From NCBI RefSeq assembly GCF_028502605.1, contig NC_079237.1, forward strand, positions 1,922,001 to 1,986,000: a stretch of DNA of 64,000 nucleotides, written 5' to 3'. The notes beneath the pieces were generated by a model that was not told where the DNA came from, did not search any database, and saw nothing but the letters and a program-made list of their open reading frames with translations. Below, in pieces: positions 1 to 12,533 of this stretch (within the stretch, counting starts at the first letter, position 1; every line of letters begins with the position of its first letter). The position numbers and the translations under genes were made by a program. This stretch comes from Trichoderma breve (Eukaryota > Ascomycota > Sordariomycetes > Hypocreales > Hypocreaceae).

Positions 1-2019
1 CCAGTCCAGCCTGCACCCTCACTGGAGACTTTTATTACCGCGCCTCGCCCTCCCCTCCTCGACTTTTTTCCACCTCACCTTGAACCCTTCTTTCACCGAG
101 CAGACCAAGAGGCACAAAGAGTACGTTGACCACCTCTAGGCACACCGTCTCCCCTCCTCCCTTGTGTGCAATCCGTGCACCTTCTCTACTCTAGGGAATG
201 CTTGGCTCTTCCGCTGCATGTTTTGACCGAGAGGCCTATTGGGGCGGAATGATGGCTGGAGAAGAATGACCTTGAAAGAGTGCAGCAACTGACCCTGAAA
301 GCAGCCAGAAGCAGCAGCAGACGCAGACGCAGACGCAGGGTGCCCCGCATCGCCTCAGAGTGTAATAGCCAGCAGTGCAACGCGACGAACAGCCAGTAAT
401 CGTCGATAGCATCTCCCCAGCGTCCATCCCGTAATCGACCCTCGGATCACGAGATTGAATCTGTCGGTTTACACACCACTCGACTCTTTATTCCTTGTCC
501 TTGGGAGCCGCTGCATAGCCTTTTTATTCTGGTCGTGAGCCTGTGCAACTGCAACGACTCTCAGACTCGTGCCGTCAGCGTCGCGCCGTGCTCCACAGCC
601 TTCCGTGCCGGTCCTGACGTACATCATCCACCAAAAAGCCTCCCGTTTTCTTTGTGCTTGCTCCTTAGCCACCTCCGACACCTTTTCGCAACGCCGACAG
701 AAATCACACATCTTGTTTCTCTTGCGCCACGACGGCTCGTTCAATTCGCATTGATCGTCCTGGCCGTCAACCTGCATTCGGTAGGTCCAGTCTCCTCTTT
801 TTTCTTTGTTCGTGCTGCTTGCTTTTGCTTCACCACGCCGGCCAAAACCCTCACCAGCTCTGCCTGCCTCGCATCCCGCTGCCCTTTCCCTTCCTTTCCC
901 TCTCCTCTCTTGGCCCTCGCCTTGGCGTCACAAGGCTGCAATTCGGCTCACGTCCTTTTCTCATCATCGCCCTCGCCTCTGCTGGTGCCCCTTTCCCCTT
1001 GTTCTCGTTGTTTGTCGTCTTCCTGCCTTGCTGCTCGTCGCCTGTTGTATGTCACGAGCCCACCACGTTAAGCACCCCGCCCTGCTCCCTCCAAGACCCG
1101 CCTCTTCCTCTCTCTGCCCAGCTTTCTCGTGCCACTACACCAGCTAGCGATTTGGACCTATGGAAATTTCTCTACACCCGCTGCCGCCTGTCACCTCCTG
1201 ATTGCATGTACCTACACCTCAGCAGCTGCTTTCTTTCCTGGAGGGGCGTCTTTTTCCCTTTTCTTCCTCTCTTTTTTTTTTTCCTCTCCCACCCTTCACT
1301 CTCCTACCCATTTATTTCCCCGACATACTGCCTGGCGCAGCTGAGAAATCCCCATCGCACCGAGCACTCCCTGGACTTTCGTACCTGAGTTTCTAGGCCA
1401 CTGCCGTCGCGCAAGTTGACCATTTCATCATTGGCAAAGCTACCATTTTTTTGCCCAGCGCGTCCGCCTTAGTTGGTGCCTTTCCCCCTCCTGCTTCTCA
1501 GCCCCAGTCATCTTTCCCTCCCCGCACTTCCCATTTCGCCCTGGCAGCGAGCGTGTCACCACAATTCATTACCTGCTTGCCTGCACTCGATTTCAATTGC
1601 TGCTGCATTCTCCAATTCGTATCCTGTCGATATCCCTGATTCGCATCCCATTTGTTTCCAAGGCGAGAACTCTTTTCGCTAAATCTCGACGTGTGTTTAG
1701 CGGCTCCTCTGCAAATCCTGCTCAGCTTCAATTTGACGGAAAACAACCAGCCGCGTGTCATCGCCGCAACAGAAAAAGCATAGAAAAAAAAAGGTTCTTG
1801 CCAAGTCGAACAAGATCATCGACCTCACTACCGGCGACAGAAGCTCTTGCGACACGTCGTCGCATTGCATTATCTTTTTCTATTTCCTTCATTCTCGTTG
1901 CCCACCACGGCCCTCGTCAAGGCTCGTTCTTTGTTGCCCCTCACCTGCCTACCGCTTGGGTGTTTCAAACTCGATCTCCGATAGCATTGGCGTCCTAGTC
2001 TGAGTACACTCGGCCCAAA
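1..2019 (+). promoter_or_regulatory. Promoter and long pyrimidine-rich leader of the GSK3 kinase gene
   Basis: No gene is recognised here. From about 570 to 2019 the plus strand is strongly C/T-rich, with runs such as the T-tract near 1270. From 1209 to 2019 there is not one ATG on the plus strand, so the kinase start at 2020 is the first AUG after 811 nt. Earlier ATGs, for example at 1049, open short frames only. The pattern fits a long 5' untranslated leader, as in many fungal kinase genes. The transcription start cannot be placed from sequence. Open frames of up to 189 codons on the plus strand here are a by-product of low stop-codon density in C-rich DNA. Confidence 0.6.
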
Positions 2020-3496
2020 ATGTCAGCCCACCGGCCAAATGCTTTCAACAGCTTGCGGATGGGAGGTAAGTTGATTGTGCCGTACGGTGTACATTGGTAC
2101 CTATGACTAATGAGCCGATGCCGTCTTCAGAGGTGATCCGCGAGAAAGTTCAAGATGGTATTACGGGCGAGACCAGAGATCTGCAGTACACTCAATGCAA
2201 GATCGTTGGAAATGGTTCGTTCGGTGTTGTTTTTCAAACCAAGCTTTCACCATCTGGCGAAGATGCCGCCATCAAGCGAGTTCTCCAAGACAAGCGATTC
2301 AAGGTACAAATGCCCCCGGCTCCATCTTCCGGTATAATCACCAGCGACTAATTTCGTTGTGGTAGAATCGAGAGCTCCAAATCATGAGAATTGTCCGACA
2401 TCCCAACATCGTTCAGCTCAAGGCTTTTTACTACTCGAACGGCGAACGTGTACGTATAACTCAACATCGTTTTGGGTGTCCCTTGACTAACAATCCTTCC
2501 AGAAGGATGAAGTTTATCTCAATCTCGTTCAAGAGTTTGTTCCCGAAACTGTCTATCGGGCCTCTCGCTTTTTTAACAAGATGAAGACGACCATGCCCAC
2601 CTTGGAAGTCAAGCTGTACATCTACCAACTCTTCCGAGCCCTTGCATACATTCACTCTCAGGGTATCTGCCACAGAGACATTAAGCCTCAAAACCTCTTG
2701 CTCGATCCCAACAGTGGCATCCTCAAGCTGTGCGACTTTGGCAGTGCCAAGATTCTGGTCGAGAACGAGCCTAATGTTTCGTACATCTGCTCCCGATATT
2801 ATCGTGCCCCCGAGCTCATTTTTGGTGCTACCAACTACACCACCAAAATTGGTACGGCCTTCTCATCCCGTCGAGTTTAATTCATTTGCTAACCTTGACT
2901 ATAGACGTGTGGTCCACGGGATGCGTCATGGCTGAGCTGATGCTCGGCCAACCTCTGTTCCCCGGTGAATCTGGTATCGACCAGCTGGTCGAGATTATTA
3001 AGGTTCTCGGCACGCCGACTAGAGAGCAGATCCGCACCATGAACCCTAATTACATGGAGCACAAGTTCCCACAGATCAAGCCTCACCCCTTTAACAAAGT
3101 GTTCCGGAAGGCTGATGCCAATGCGATCGATCTCATCTCCCGATTACTCGAGTATACGCCAACCGAGCGTCAGGCTGCCGTCGACGCCATGGTGCATCCC
3201 TTCTTCGACGAGCTCCGAGACCCGGCCACCAAGCTGCCTGATTCACGTCATGGAACTGGCCAGCTGCGAGACTTGCCCGATCTCTTTGACTTTACCCATC
3301 ATGGTAAGCTTGATGTTGTCAACTTGTGACTACCCTGGGGCGTTTGGCTAACTTGATCTCAGAACTCTCCATTGCCCCGCAGCTCAACCAACAGCTCGTA
3401 CCACCGCACATGAAGCCAATCCTGGCTGCCCGAGGACTTGACATTGACAACTTCACGCCCATGGCGAAGGCGGACATGCTGGCAAAGCTGGACTGA
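2020..3496 (+). CDS. gsk3: GSK3-family serine/threonine protein kinase
   Basis: Glycogen synthase kinase 3 family kinase; in fungi it acts in stress, development and growth signalling. Six exons join in frame: 2020-2065, 2131-2303, 2366-2449, 2503-2851, 2905-3303 and 3363-3496, giving 394 residues, the usual length for fungal GSK3. Visible landmarks are the glycine loop [10 protein letters not shown] (41-50), the ATP-binding Lys64 in [17 protein letters not shown], the catalytic loop HRDIKPQN (Asp160), the DFG motif at 179-181, and the activation-loop tyrosine Tyr195 in [13 protein letters not shown], equivalent to the autophosphorylated tyrosine of GSK3. The [12 protein letters not shown] and [12 protein letters not shown] blocks are diagnostic of GSK3 rather than MAPK or CDK. 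The amino terminus is short, so there is little room for the inhibitory serine region of animal GSK3. The start is the first ATG after an AUG-free leader, in context CCAAAATGT. A shaggy-type paralogue is the only realistic alternative. Confidence 0.97.
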
Positions 3497-5255
3497 GCCA
3501 CATGGTGACTGAATAGAGTTGGCAGGCTTCTGCTGCACTCTTGGAAGCACTTGGTGTCTCTGGAAAAACAACCCTGTTCTCTCCCCCCGTGTAGAGCTTG
3601 GGTTGGTGTCGAGGGTAATGGCTCGCTACTAAACTTGGGCCGTGATTGGGAGAGGCGATTGAGGCATAGTCTCGAAAGCTTGCCGTGTGGAGTCCGCATG
3701 CTCGACACTAGGGAACGGGGTGAGATGGGTTTGTGTGGTGTGTTGTGGAGAGGAGAGCTTCGGACATTGTCTCAAAATTGGCAAAGGAAAGGAGGCGTTT
3801 TTTTGATCCCCTAAAAACATGGTTTTCCGGGCGGGAACCTGGGCCACCCGCCAACACGAGGGAGGCTGCATTGATGCGTATCGCGGGAGATCGCTTTTTT
3901 TAGACCACGTTTCGATGCATGACGGAGCTGGCTGTTGCTTCTTTTTTTTGTTTTTCTTTTTCCTGTTGTCGTGTCATGAAGCTCCGTGCTTATGGAAATG
4001 GAGGGGATTATCAGGTCGATGGTATCGGATGTCGACCTTGTGTCTTAACATGAGTGTCTCCTTTGTCGCCTTCTATGCATCGGCGTACAGCGGGAGAGGG
4101 AAATAGGGGGGCAGGGGAAACGTTGAAATTGCTGGACGGACAAGATATGAACGTCTTGGGTCGTGGGATATAGAACCCCAGCAGCAAAGCCCGGATGTCG
4201 CAGACAATGGATGGGGAAAATGAGCTTTAGCGGGACATTAGGACAGGCATCGTTTAAACAGATGAAAAAAAGGAATGGGAGATGGACTTTTACTACTACT
4301 ACCATGAGAGCGCTTAAGGAGAACCCTCATTGGTCCTAATTTTTGGGCGTGGTTAAAATGAAGGAACAAAAAAAAATGAGCAAAATGTATCACGGAAGTC
4401 AGGCAAATGGTTAGAAGAACCAGGTAGATGCTCAACAAGGAGATATGCACACCTCGATGAGGCACCTCAATCCAAGAAGGAAGATTTGTGCAAGATGCTA
4501 CAGTGATATTGCGAGTAGCTCAGCCATTGGGCATTTCAGAGCATGGAGATAGTATTAACAACACAAACTCCTGCAGCTAGCCTAACAAAGAGTACTCCAT
4601 TGCACAAGACATGATTCTCTGATGTTGAGGTTACCTTGAAGCTCCCGGCTCCACCCTTGTAGCGCTCCAAGGCACATGTAAAATATCCATGTACTACCTG
4701 TAGCAGAAAGATGGCATTAATGATGAGAATACCAGATACTAGAGGAACATGGCTATAGTAGCAGATGCTAGAAAAATATCGCCATAGTAGCAAATACTTG
4801 GGGAACCAGACATCTACCAACAGGTACCAGTGATAGCAACATGAAATACCCATTGATTTCCATATTACAGCTACTCTACTAATGCTATAGCACTGCACTC
4901 ATTTGATACAAGTAATGACTATTTTCCCTTTCTTACATATACTCTTTTCGCTCAAAGGGCGGCCCAATCAACGAACCTGCTGGATGTTGGTTCTCGCACG
5001 AAAAAAAAGCTGTAGCCTGAGGCAGCAACGGGAGACTAGGCCGCCTGCACGTCGTGGGCCCACTTAGGCGCAGGGAATCCATCCACCACTAACCTTGTGC
5101 TAGTTCAGCGTTTGAAGGCCGTCGCGCGCGTTGCCTGCAGCAGCTTTTCCCGAGCTTTAAGCACTTCAGCAGCTCACCAACCCAGCGCTCACATTGTTTG
5201 CAATCATCAATTGCCTTCCTCACAATTGTTATTCGCTTCAGCCGAGAGTCGAATC
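3497..5255. other. Intergenic region, GSK3 3' end to CBP80 promoter
   Basis: No gene is recognised. The first half probably holds the 3' untranslated region of the kinase gene. Around 4690-4880 the DNA is AT-rich with short imperfect repeats of an ATAGTAGCA-like unit. The last 200 bases before 5256 should be the promoter and leader of the cap-binding gene. Open frames here are short and show no recognisable protein. Confidence 0.5.
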
Positions 5256-7875
5256 ATGGCCGACTACGATCGAAGGCAGCAAGGCGGCCATAATCGCAAG
5301 AGGAGATACAGAGGTTCGTCAATGATCCCCCCAATGTTTCGTCAGGAACTCCCCCATTGTTTCGTTACACGCTCTGCAGAAGCTCATGCGACCGTCCCTA
5401 CCTGCAGATGACGATGATCATTACGACCGCCGCCAGCAACGGAGGCGAATAGACTCAGTGCCCGTGCCCGTGCGTCTTCGACGACAGCTCCTCAGCCTTG
5501 CCGACTCCCCCTTGCGCCGATGGTCCGAGGAAGTGCAGTCCATTGCTCGCATGGTGGCCGACAACTATGACGATGAGAACCTACGCAATACGTTTGTCAG
5601 CCTGGCCATGCAGCTGGTTGTCGAGCAGCCTTTGAAGACGCCGTTTGTGGCGGCTGTTGTGCTCGTGGCAAACACCATCAAGCCCGAGATTGTGGACGCC
5701 GTCCTCACCCCCGTCGCCCAAGAAACTGAGAGCAAGATCGCCAAGGGGGAGTGGAGAGACGTGAAGCTGTACCTTAAGTTTCTGGCGTGCCTGCAAGCGT
5801 GTTTGGAGGGCGATGGAGTCTTTCCTCTGCTTGAAGAGCTTTTCAGCCGTGCTGCCGACTTGCAGACGGCAAGCTCCGAGGATGTAGGTTTCTTTTTCGA
5901 CCGAGGTCTCTCTATCATCTAGTTTCATACTAACGACAACCGTGTAGACCATTGGCACGGAAATCGTCAAGATAATCCTCCTTACGATCCCCTATATCAT
6001 GGCTGCAGCCCCCGGCCAGTTCCAGCAAAAGGCAGCGGATCTCATGGATAAGACCGACATTATCGCTTCCGAACCCCACGCGCTCCAGGCTTTGGTCGAC
6101 CCCTACCACCCTGACCCCTCGAGCGAAAGCGCAACGGCGTCCCTGAGCCTGTGCATGCTTTTGCAAAAGCAATTGCAAGCCGAGGCCTCTAAAAACTGGG
6201 AGCTGACCTGCATCCCAAGACCCTGGAACATGCCTCTGGAGGAGATTGAGGCTCAGGAAAAGCTTGCCAATGCACCAAAGCATGCTTTGCCCGCGATTTC
6301 CATACCATCGACCGTCATTACTGGTCCTCGACCGCTGTTTCCCGAGGTCTACTTTTCCGTTTATGCTGACCAGGAAGTTGAATCTGTCCCCTCGACGGAT
6401 AGCGTGGCGTCTTCTCTAATAAGGGACGGTCTTACTGATACCATCAATGGCCTCCATTTCAACAGAAACGCCACAGCGAGATATCTCATTGATCTGGACT
6501 GCTATTTTGCAGACGATACCTTTGTTAAGCGCGCTACTCCCTTCGATGAGTTACGCAACGCAGCTCCTGGAAAGTCTACGTGGAAGCCTGAAGATGTCGC
6601 CGTCGACATTGTCTTTGCACAGCTCTTCCAGTTACCCGCACCTGAGCACAAACTGGTTTATTACCACTCTGTCTTGACGGAAGCCTGTAAATTGGCCCCT
6701 GCCGCCATTGCGCCTAGTTTGGGAAGAGCAATTCGCTACCTCTACAATAACTCGCCTCGAATGGATCTTCAGCTGAGCTTTAGATTCCTCGACTGGTTCT
6801 CCCACCACCTGAGCAACTTTGGCTTCACGTGGAAGTGGGCGGAGTGGAGTGACGACTGCGGCCTTTCTGACCTTCATCCTGCAAAATGGTTCCTGAGAGG
6901 TGCGCTGGACAAAGAAGTGCGCCTGAGCTTCGCCCAGCGAATCCAAAAGACTCTTCCTGAACCGTACCAGCCTTTGATTGGCCCTGAGAAGGAAAAGGAT
7001 GTGCCTGATTTCAAGTTCAACAACTCTGGTAAGTGGTCACTACTATCTCTATAACATACATGTTATCCAAATTACTGACTGTGTTGTCTCGTGTAGACAC
7101 GCCATTCTCGAGCGAAGGCCAAGAAATTGGCGCCCTGCTTAAGCGAAAAGCCCCTGATGAAGAATTCCAGCCCATCATCGATAAGATTGAGGCTGAAGCT
7201 GGTGAAAGAGCACTTGACCCGGTCGTTGCTAGCACTGACGTCTTCATGACGGCCATCTGCTGGGTTGGATCCAAGTCTCTGAGCCACGTCTTGGCTTGCA
7301 TTGACCGAAGCAAGGAGCGCCTTCTCAAGGCTGCCAACTCGTCTCCGGCGGCGCAAACCCAGGTTCTGGCAGCTGTCATGGCCTACTGGCACGCACATCC
7401 CGGCATTGCCCTGTCGATCGTTGAGAAGCTGCTCAATTACTCAATCCTGACGCCTGCGTCGGTTGTTCGTTGGGCGTTGACGGATGGTTCTCCCGTCGAT
7501 GGCGCGAATGCGGGCGAAGCTCTTGCGCAGCCTCACATCTTCGAGCTTGTCTTGAATACGGTGACCAAGGTTAGCTTTAGAGTTCGTCAGCTTCTCGCCT
7601 CTCCCGACGCGGACGAGGAAGGGCGCAAGAGCGAGATCAAAGCCATGCAGGAGCTTTTCGGTCTTCTTAATGATTTGTTGGTTAGTTGGGCTGGTGGCAA
7701 CAAGGATGAACTGATGGAGATGGGCGACGGCTCCAGTGAGCCCGAGGCCTTGATCCGCAGATGGGGTCAGCGTTGGCTCAGGGTGTTTAAGCGGCTGGGA
7801 GCTATTGAAGAGGCCTTTGTCATTGAGGCTTCGAAAGAGAAGCTGGAATCGTCGAATGGAGTCGATGCCGTTTAG
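5256..7875 (+). CDS. cbc1: Nuclear cap-binding protein large subunit (CBP80)
   Basis: Large subunit of the nuclear cap-binding complex, which with CBP20 binds the 7-methylguanosine cap of nascent RNA polymerase II transcripts and promotes splicing, 3' processing and export. Four exons join in frame: 5256-5313, 5408-5883, 5948-7028 and 7097-7875, giving 797 residues, in the normal range for the family. After a basic, Asp/Arg/Gln-rich start (MADYDRRQQGGHNRKRRYR), residues about 40-240 look like the first MIF4G-type helical repeat domain (RRWSEEVQSIARMV, PFVAAVVLVANTI). The middle third has the CBP80 block VDIVFAQLFQLPAPEHKLVYY, and the carboxyl third continues as helical repeats (LSIVEKLLNYSILTPASVVRWAL). 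The start is the first ATG of the open exon, followed by a spliced 19-codon exon. Identity is clear from overall resemblance; the exact limits of the helical domains are inferred. Confidence 0.93.
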
Positions 7876-8633
7876 AAGGCTTGGGTCGAAGACTGTGACG
7901 ATATACTGTAGAGTGTGATGGGGGACAACAGGGAAGAAGCTTCGGACACTACTAAACATGCGCAGAAAGAGAACCCCAGTGGCCGTATATTGCTGCTAGG
8001 GGGAGGCTTGAGGGCTCTGCTTTTTTTTTCTTTTTTTATTTTTCTCTCTCTTCTGATTGTTAGGATTATAGGGGCGGGTTAACAACACATTCGCAAAGGT
8101 TTAGAAAAATGAGAACACAGATATTTTCAGTCATGCAATAAGAAGCATTTGTATATTCCTTGTATTAAAAGGGGGAGAAATGGGATTCAATTCGACTACT
8201 GAATCTTGGTCCTGTTATTGAAGAACAAGATACATACTTCGTACTTGATAAATTGCTTATTTTCGTAAACGCTGTTATGTGAATTTTTAGGTGAATTTTC
8301 ATTCCCTATCAGGCTGCCTGACGGCTATTCTATTCCAAAATATTTCCGTTCCTTCCAAAGCTATCTACCAGAGATAAAACAGCAGGCGTGCAACTCATCA
8401 TGGTATACATGCACTCATCAAACACAAATCGCAAAAGTCGTTTCATTTCTCAACCGTAAACTCCGCTGTGTTAATGCCCCCATCCCAATGTCCGTTTATC
8501 CCGAAACCACCATCCCGATGGCCTGCCATTGCATTTAAAACATGCAAATAAATATAACAAAAGAACAAAAGAATAGCAATGGGCAAAAAAGACAATGCCG
8601 GCCATTCCTGATGAGCAAGCTAGATCAGAAAAA
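7876..8633. other. Intergenic region between convergent genes
   Basis: The 3' ends of the CBP80 gene (plus) and the RFTS-domain gene (minus) face each other here. The sequence is AT-rich with a T-tract near 8023-8045, as expected for transcript ends. No gene is seen. Confidence 0.6.
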
Positions 8634-11110
8634 TCAATCGTCGTCCTCGAGCTGCAGCGTCACACTATCAGTTTCCTCTTGATCGGCTGCGGGAGTGTTC
8701 CATCCTGAGCCACTGGCGACTGGTTCGGCTGGGCTTTTTCGCCCATTCGCTTGAGTTTCTCGAGTAGATGACTGTAACAGCGTTAGAGATGGTATTCTAT
8801 CAGAAACGGGCTGGGGACGGCGGCGAAATTGGGCAACAAGCTGACGAAATGCTTCTGTTGCTGATCCACTTAGATCTGGTATGGCTTCGGGTGGTGGGCT
8901 TAAAGGGGCGTCGACGGCGGGAGTAGTTCTTCTTGTTGTTGTGTTTGTGGTGGGAGGGAATTCAACGAGTATCAGGAAAGGGGGGAAATAGGCATACTTA
9001 ATCGGCATGTGGCCACGGCTGCTTTCTGTGACTGCGAGGTTGAGTCTTTTGTTCTGCTCCTGGTGTTCTTCAAAGTGTTTTTGAATGCGAGTTTGACACC
9101 CTTGCGCGTCACCACCACGCACAACATAAGCGCAGCCATCCTCTTCGCACGTCCAAGTATCATCGGGGCCTTTGGGGACGGTGGAAGGTATCTTCTCTGT
9201 GCGAATTACAATCTGGATCGGCTCTACGTCGTCTGGTTGCGGCTGAACAGACGGACCAGCTTTTCTAGGGGTGTTCAATTCGGTCAAGTCTTGCATAGAA
9301 GTGTCTCCCTCTTCCTCCTCCTCGTCCTTATCCGAGAAATAGTGTGACCGTTTGATGCCCGAGGCTTCGGAGTCCGGCTCACTCTCATCTCCAATCTCGG
9401 CGTGAGTTCTTTTCTTGGAGGCAGTTCCTGTTCGTAGGCCTGATGTTTTGATCGGTCTCCGGCCAGGTCGTTTTAGTGATTTGCCAATACGCCGAGGAGC
9501 ATCGTTGGGACTTGCTGCGGCAGCTTCATGTGAGGATGATTCTGGGTCAACAGCAGTTGGCGCAGTTGGCGCAGGCTTCTTGGATTGACGCGGCATGGCT
9601 TTGCGCGGTATCAGTCGAAAAGGGAATTCCGATGCTTTTATGGCGCGGGCAGAAAATGGCTTTGTTGACAACTCCTCGAGAAAAGACCAGAGCTCGTGCT
9701 TCTGGAACCTCTCCTTGTCAAGTACCTGCAATAAGGCGGCAGCATTATAATGCAAGACCTCTTCAGAGGGAATGCGATGGGCTCCTACAGAGCCGTCTTT
9801 ATAATTGGGGATTCTGTAGTTGAAGTAGATGAAATTGAGAGAATTCGTCGCAGTGAGACCCTTTTTAGAACCACCTTTTTCGGCATATAACGCTTCTAAT
9901 GCAGCGAGGACGGAGGCCAATGGAGAGTCATCATCTGCTGCAGTGCTCATTGCACCGTCAGTAGATTGCGTAGGCATTGCTGGTCTCTGAGCAGCAGCAC
10001 TCTGAGCAGCAGCACTAGGGCTGGCCACATCTGCAAGAGGGCTTGGTTTCGGCCGTTTCGATAGCTGGATTTGATCGAGATCAACAACCTCCGTGCTTAG
10101 ACTCCTAGTAATGCGATTGGAGGACCTGTTACTCGGCGCCGGACTCACTATCTCGCGCGCCGGACTGCTTGGTTTTCGTGGATTTTTGAGCGCCAACTCT
10201 GTTTTATGCACCACGTCCTGTATGTATGTTAGTCGAAAAGCGTTCGATGGACCAGGAACGGTCAACTTACGGCGTGCTCAACCGTGAACCATTTATGGAA
10301 TGGGGTTTGCTTCCAGTCTATAAGGCTGAGAGACTCCTGTCCAAATTGGCAAACGAAGAAGATGGCGTGCTCAGCACACCGCTGTATAACCTCGTTGAAC
10401 GTTGCTCCATCGCCTACTTTCATGGCATACTGCGAAGCGTCGTTAGTAATGGTCGTTGTGAGAAATGTGGTTCATGCGTGAATTGGTTTTACCCACCTGC
10501 AACAAATCAGTGCGAAGAGCCTCTAGGAGATTGGCACCCGATGCCGCGGGTGTCTTGCCAAATTTGCCAGAGCTGTATATGTCCACTAAACTGTAATACA
10601 TGGTCGTGGCCTCGCACATCTTATTGAATATCGGTCGGTATGCGTCTGAAGGGTTTATCTCGTACCAGCCGCCCCGACCCAGAACCCATACAACAGGGCG
10701 CCCATCGTCTTCTCCGATCGAATAAGCGATACAATGGCGTATTTCTATAGGTGTAGATGCTCGGACCCTCATGATCACTGCGATTGTTAGCGTTGCTGAG
10801 ACAAGGAGCGAGGAAGCGAGGGAGTGGGTGGCAGTAACTCACGGTGTGTCTTTTGAGAGGGATCGTCTATGATGAGATGGCCTCGCACGATATATGGGCC
10901 TCGCACGACGACATTGAGTGCGTTTTCGAGAGCCTCTCCCTTTCTATCGTAGACGGTGGCATCACGAAGCTCGAAGCAAGGATAATCATCCTTGGAGACG
11001 TCCTTGGGTTGTGATCTGACAACGGAAGACTCTTGCAACCAGCGGATCTTGTCTCCATCTATGGTTTCGACGCTCGACGTCGACGCCCTTCGCCTGCGAC
11101 CGCTCATCAT
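8634..11110 (-). CDS. RFTS (DNMT1 replication-foci type) domain protein with zinc finger
   Basis: Four minus-strand exons join in frame: 11110-10843, 10777-10497, 10429-10271 and 10217-8634, giving 763 residues. Residues about 40-230 match the replication foci targeting sequence domain of DNMT1: CFELRDATVYDRKG, VVVRGPYIVRGHLIID, and WYEINPSDAYRPIFNKM. No cytosine methyltransferase motifs follow. Instead there is a basic, disordered stretch, then about residues 590-620 a CX4C...HX3H arrangement (WTCEEDGCAY ... HFEEH) like a C2H2 zinc finger, and an acidic end. Among fungi, the RFTS domain without a methyltransferase is known from fission-yeast Raf2, a subunit of the Cul4-based CLRC complex that directs H3K9 methylation; Neurospora DIM-7 has been considered its counterpart. 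Assignment to that complex is inference. Tandem ATGs at 11110 and 11107 are both possible starts; the second has A at -3. A 66-nt in-frame stretch (8932-8997) may be an additional intron. Confidence 0.75.
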
Positions 11111-12533
11111 GAATCGCAGAAGCAGTAGGTGACCATAGGACGATATGAGTTTCGAAGCGGGATAAGGAACAACCGCGGGTTTGGACTCGAAGGACACCTG
11201 GAGGCTCAGAGCTTTGGTGCTTTGGTGGTAGCGACGGTACCAGAGGCAGACTTGAAGTCGGCAAGTCGGATAGTGGAATTGCTAGAGGGCTAGCGGGTTG
11301 ATCTTGGAAAAGGAAGAGCTGAGATCTTCTCTTAGTTTGATCGAGATGCAAGATATGGATAGCCGAGCCCAAGTGATTTATTGGCGGTGTTTGCGCAGTT
11401 GTAGATGCAGCTTCCAAACTGTAGGCGCGCAAGTCGAAAAGGCTGAGAAGCGGCAGTGGGCGAACACGAGCGCGCTAGCACGGCGTCATAGGCGTTCGCG
11501 ATTGCTGGGTCCAGTAGAATCTCGGAGGGGTCAGCGGCTTTGAATGCGCCAACTAGCCTTGTAAGAGCCTTGATGGATCACTGTAGCACAGCGCCGTTGC
11601 ATGACCCCACTATAGCCCTGCTGTAGAATGGGAGCTGGATACTTCAATTCAATATTTGACCGCCCGCGGGCTCTTACCTGATGGTTTGACAGCATCTATT
11701 ACTCTGGACATATCAAGCACATATACATAGGGATTTGCCACTCAGCATCCAGGGTCACAAATTTCGTTAATTGTCACTTTAATGGTAATATAGGATAGTT
11801 GAAATAGCAACTAGCAAATATTACTGAAAATGGCGAGCATGGGAGTAGATATTGAAGGAATGAATCAGTAATAGCAGCCCGTACTTGGAGACTATCAAAT
11901 ATTGATGTGGAGGTACCTGACCCATAGGTAGCTTGCAGTTGCTTTGGTACTAGCTACCTTGTCAACTTGTTAGAACCTATCAAGTTCAAGCCTGGCTGTG
12001 ACGTATTATAAAGTGAAAGTTCACCGAATTCCAAGTCATCGAACAATGATGGAATTTGTCAATTGGATCTGAATTCATGGTGACAGGGACCCTCACATCA
12101 GCCTTCAACGGGGAGCCTTTCCCCGTCCTGGTATCGGCAAGTCCCTGTATCCTATACATCTGATGCGCCCGGGAGGGGCTTTTTTACATGCTCCAAGCTG
12201 GTATGCTAACTACATCCTGTGTATATTGACGCTAACCCGGCACGACCCAGGTACAGGTACACTCACCTCTCACAATCTCTTATCAGCGCGCTAGGACAAG
12301 TTTTTTTTTCCCAGCCAAAACCACCCGTCGCCTGAGTCGCGGACTGAAGGCCGGAGGTGAAAGTGAGTTCGTGGTGAGAACTGCGCAACTTGCAGCTTCC
12401 CCCCTGTTATACCCGCCATCTTCTCTTCCGTTTCCTCTGTTTCCCTTCTTCTCCTCTTCATAGCATCTTCCTCTTTCCCTCCTTCGCCCATCTCAGGCCT
12501 CGTATGCGACGGCTTGGAAAAGTGTTAACGACA
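11111..12533. promoter_or_regulatory. Divergent promoter region, RFTS gene and PUS4
   Basis: This separates two divergently transcribed genes. The part from about 11690 to 12070 is AT-rich; 11911-11918 is the palindrome AGGTACCT and a tandem GTACAGGTAC lies near 12250. The last 150 bases before 12534 are C/T-rich and look like the PUS4 leader. No coding sequence is recognised. Confidence 0.5.

Noticed and set aside
535..1388. Overlapping plus-strand open frames of 113-189 codons in the kinase leader
   Set aside because: They exist in all three frames because C/T-rich DNA has few stops; the translations are Ser/Pro/Leu-rich with no recognisable domain, and several begin with non-ATG codons.
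11111..11197. Upstream extension of the RFTS protein beginning MSFESKP
   Set aside because: The first codon is GTG on the minus strand, not ATG; the tandem ATGs at 11110/11107 are more likely.
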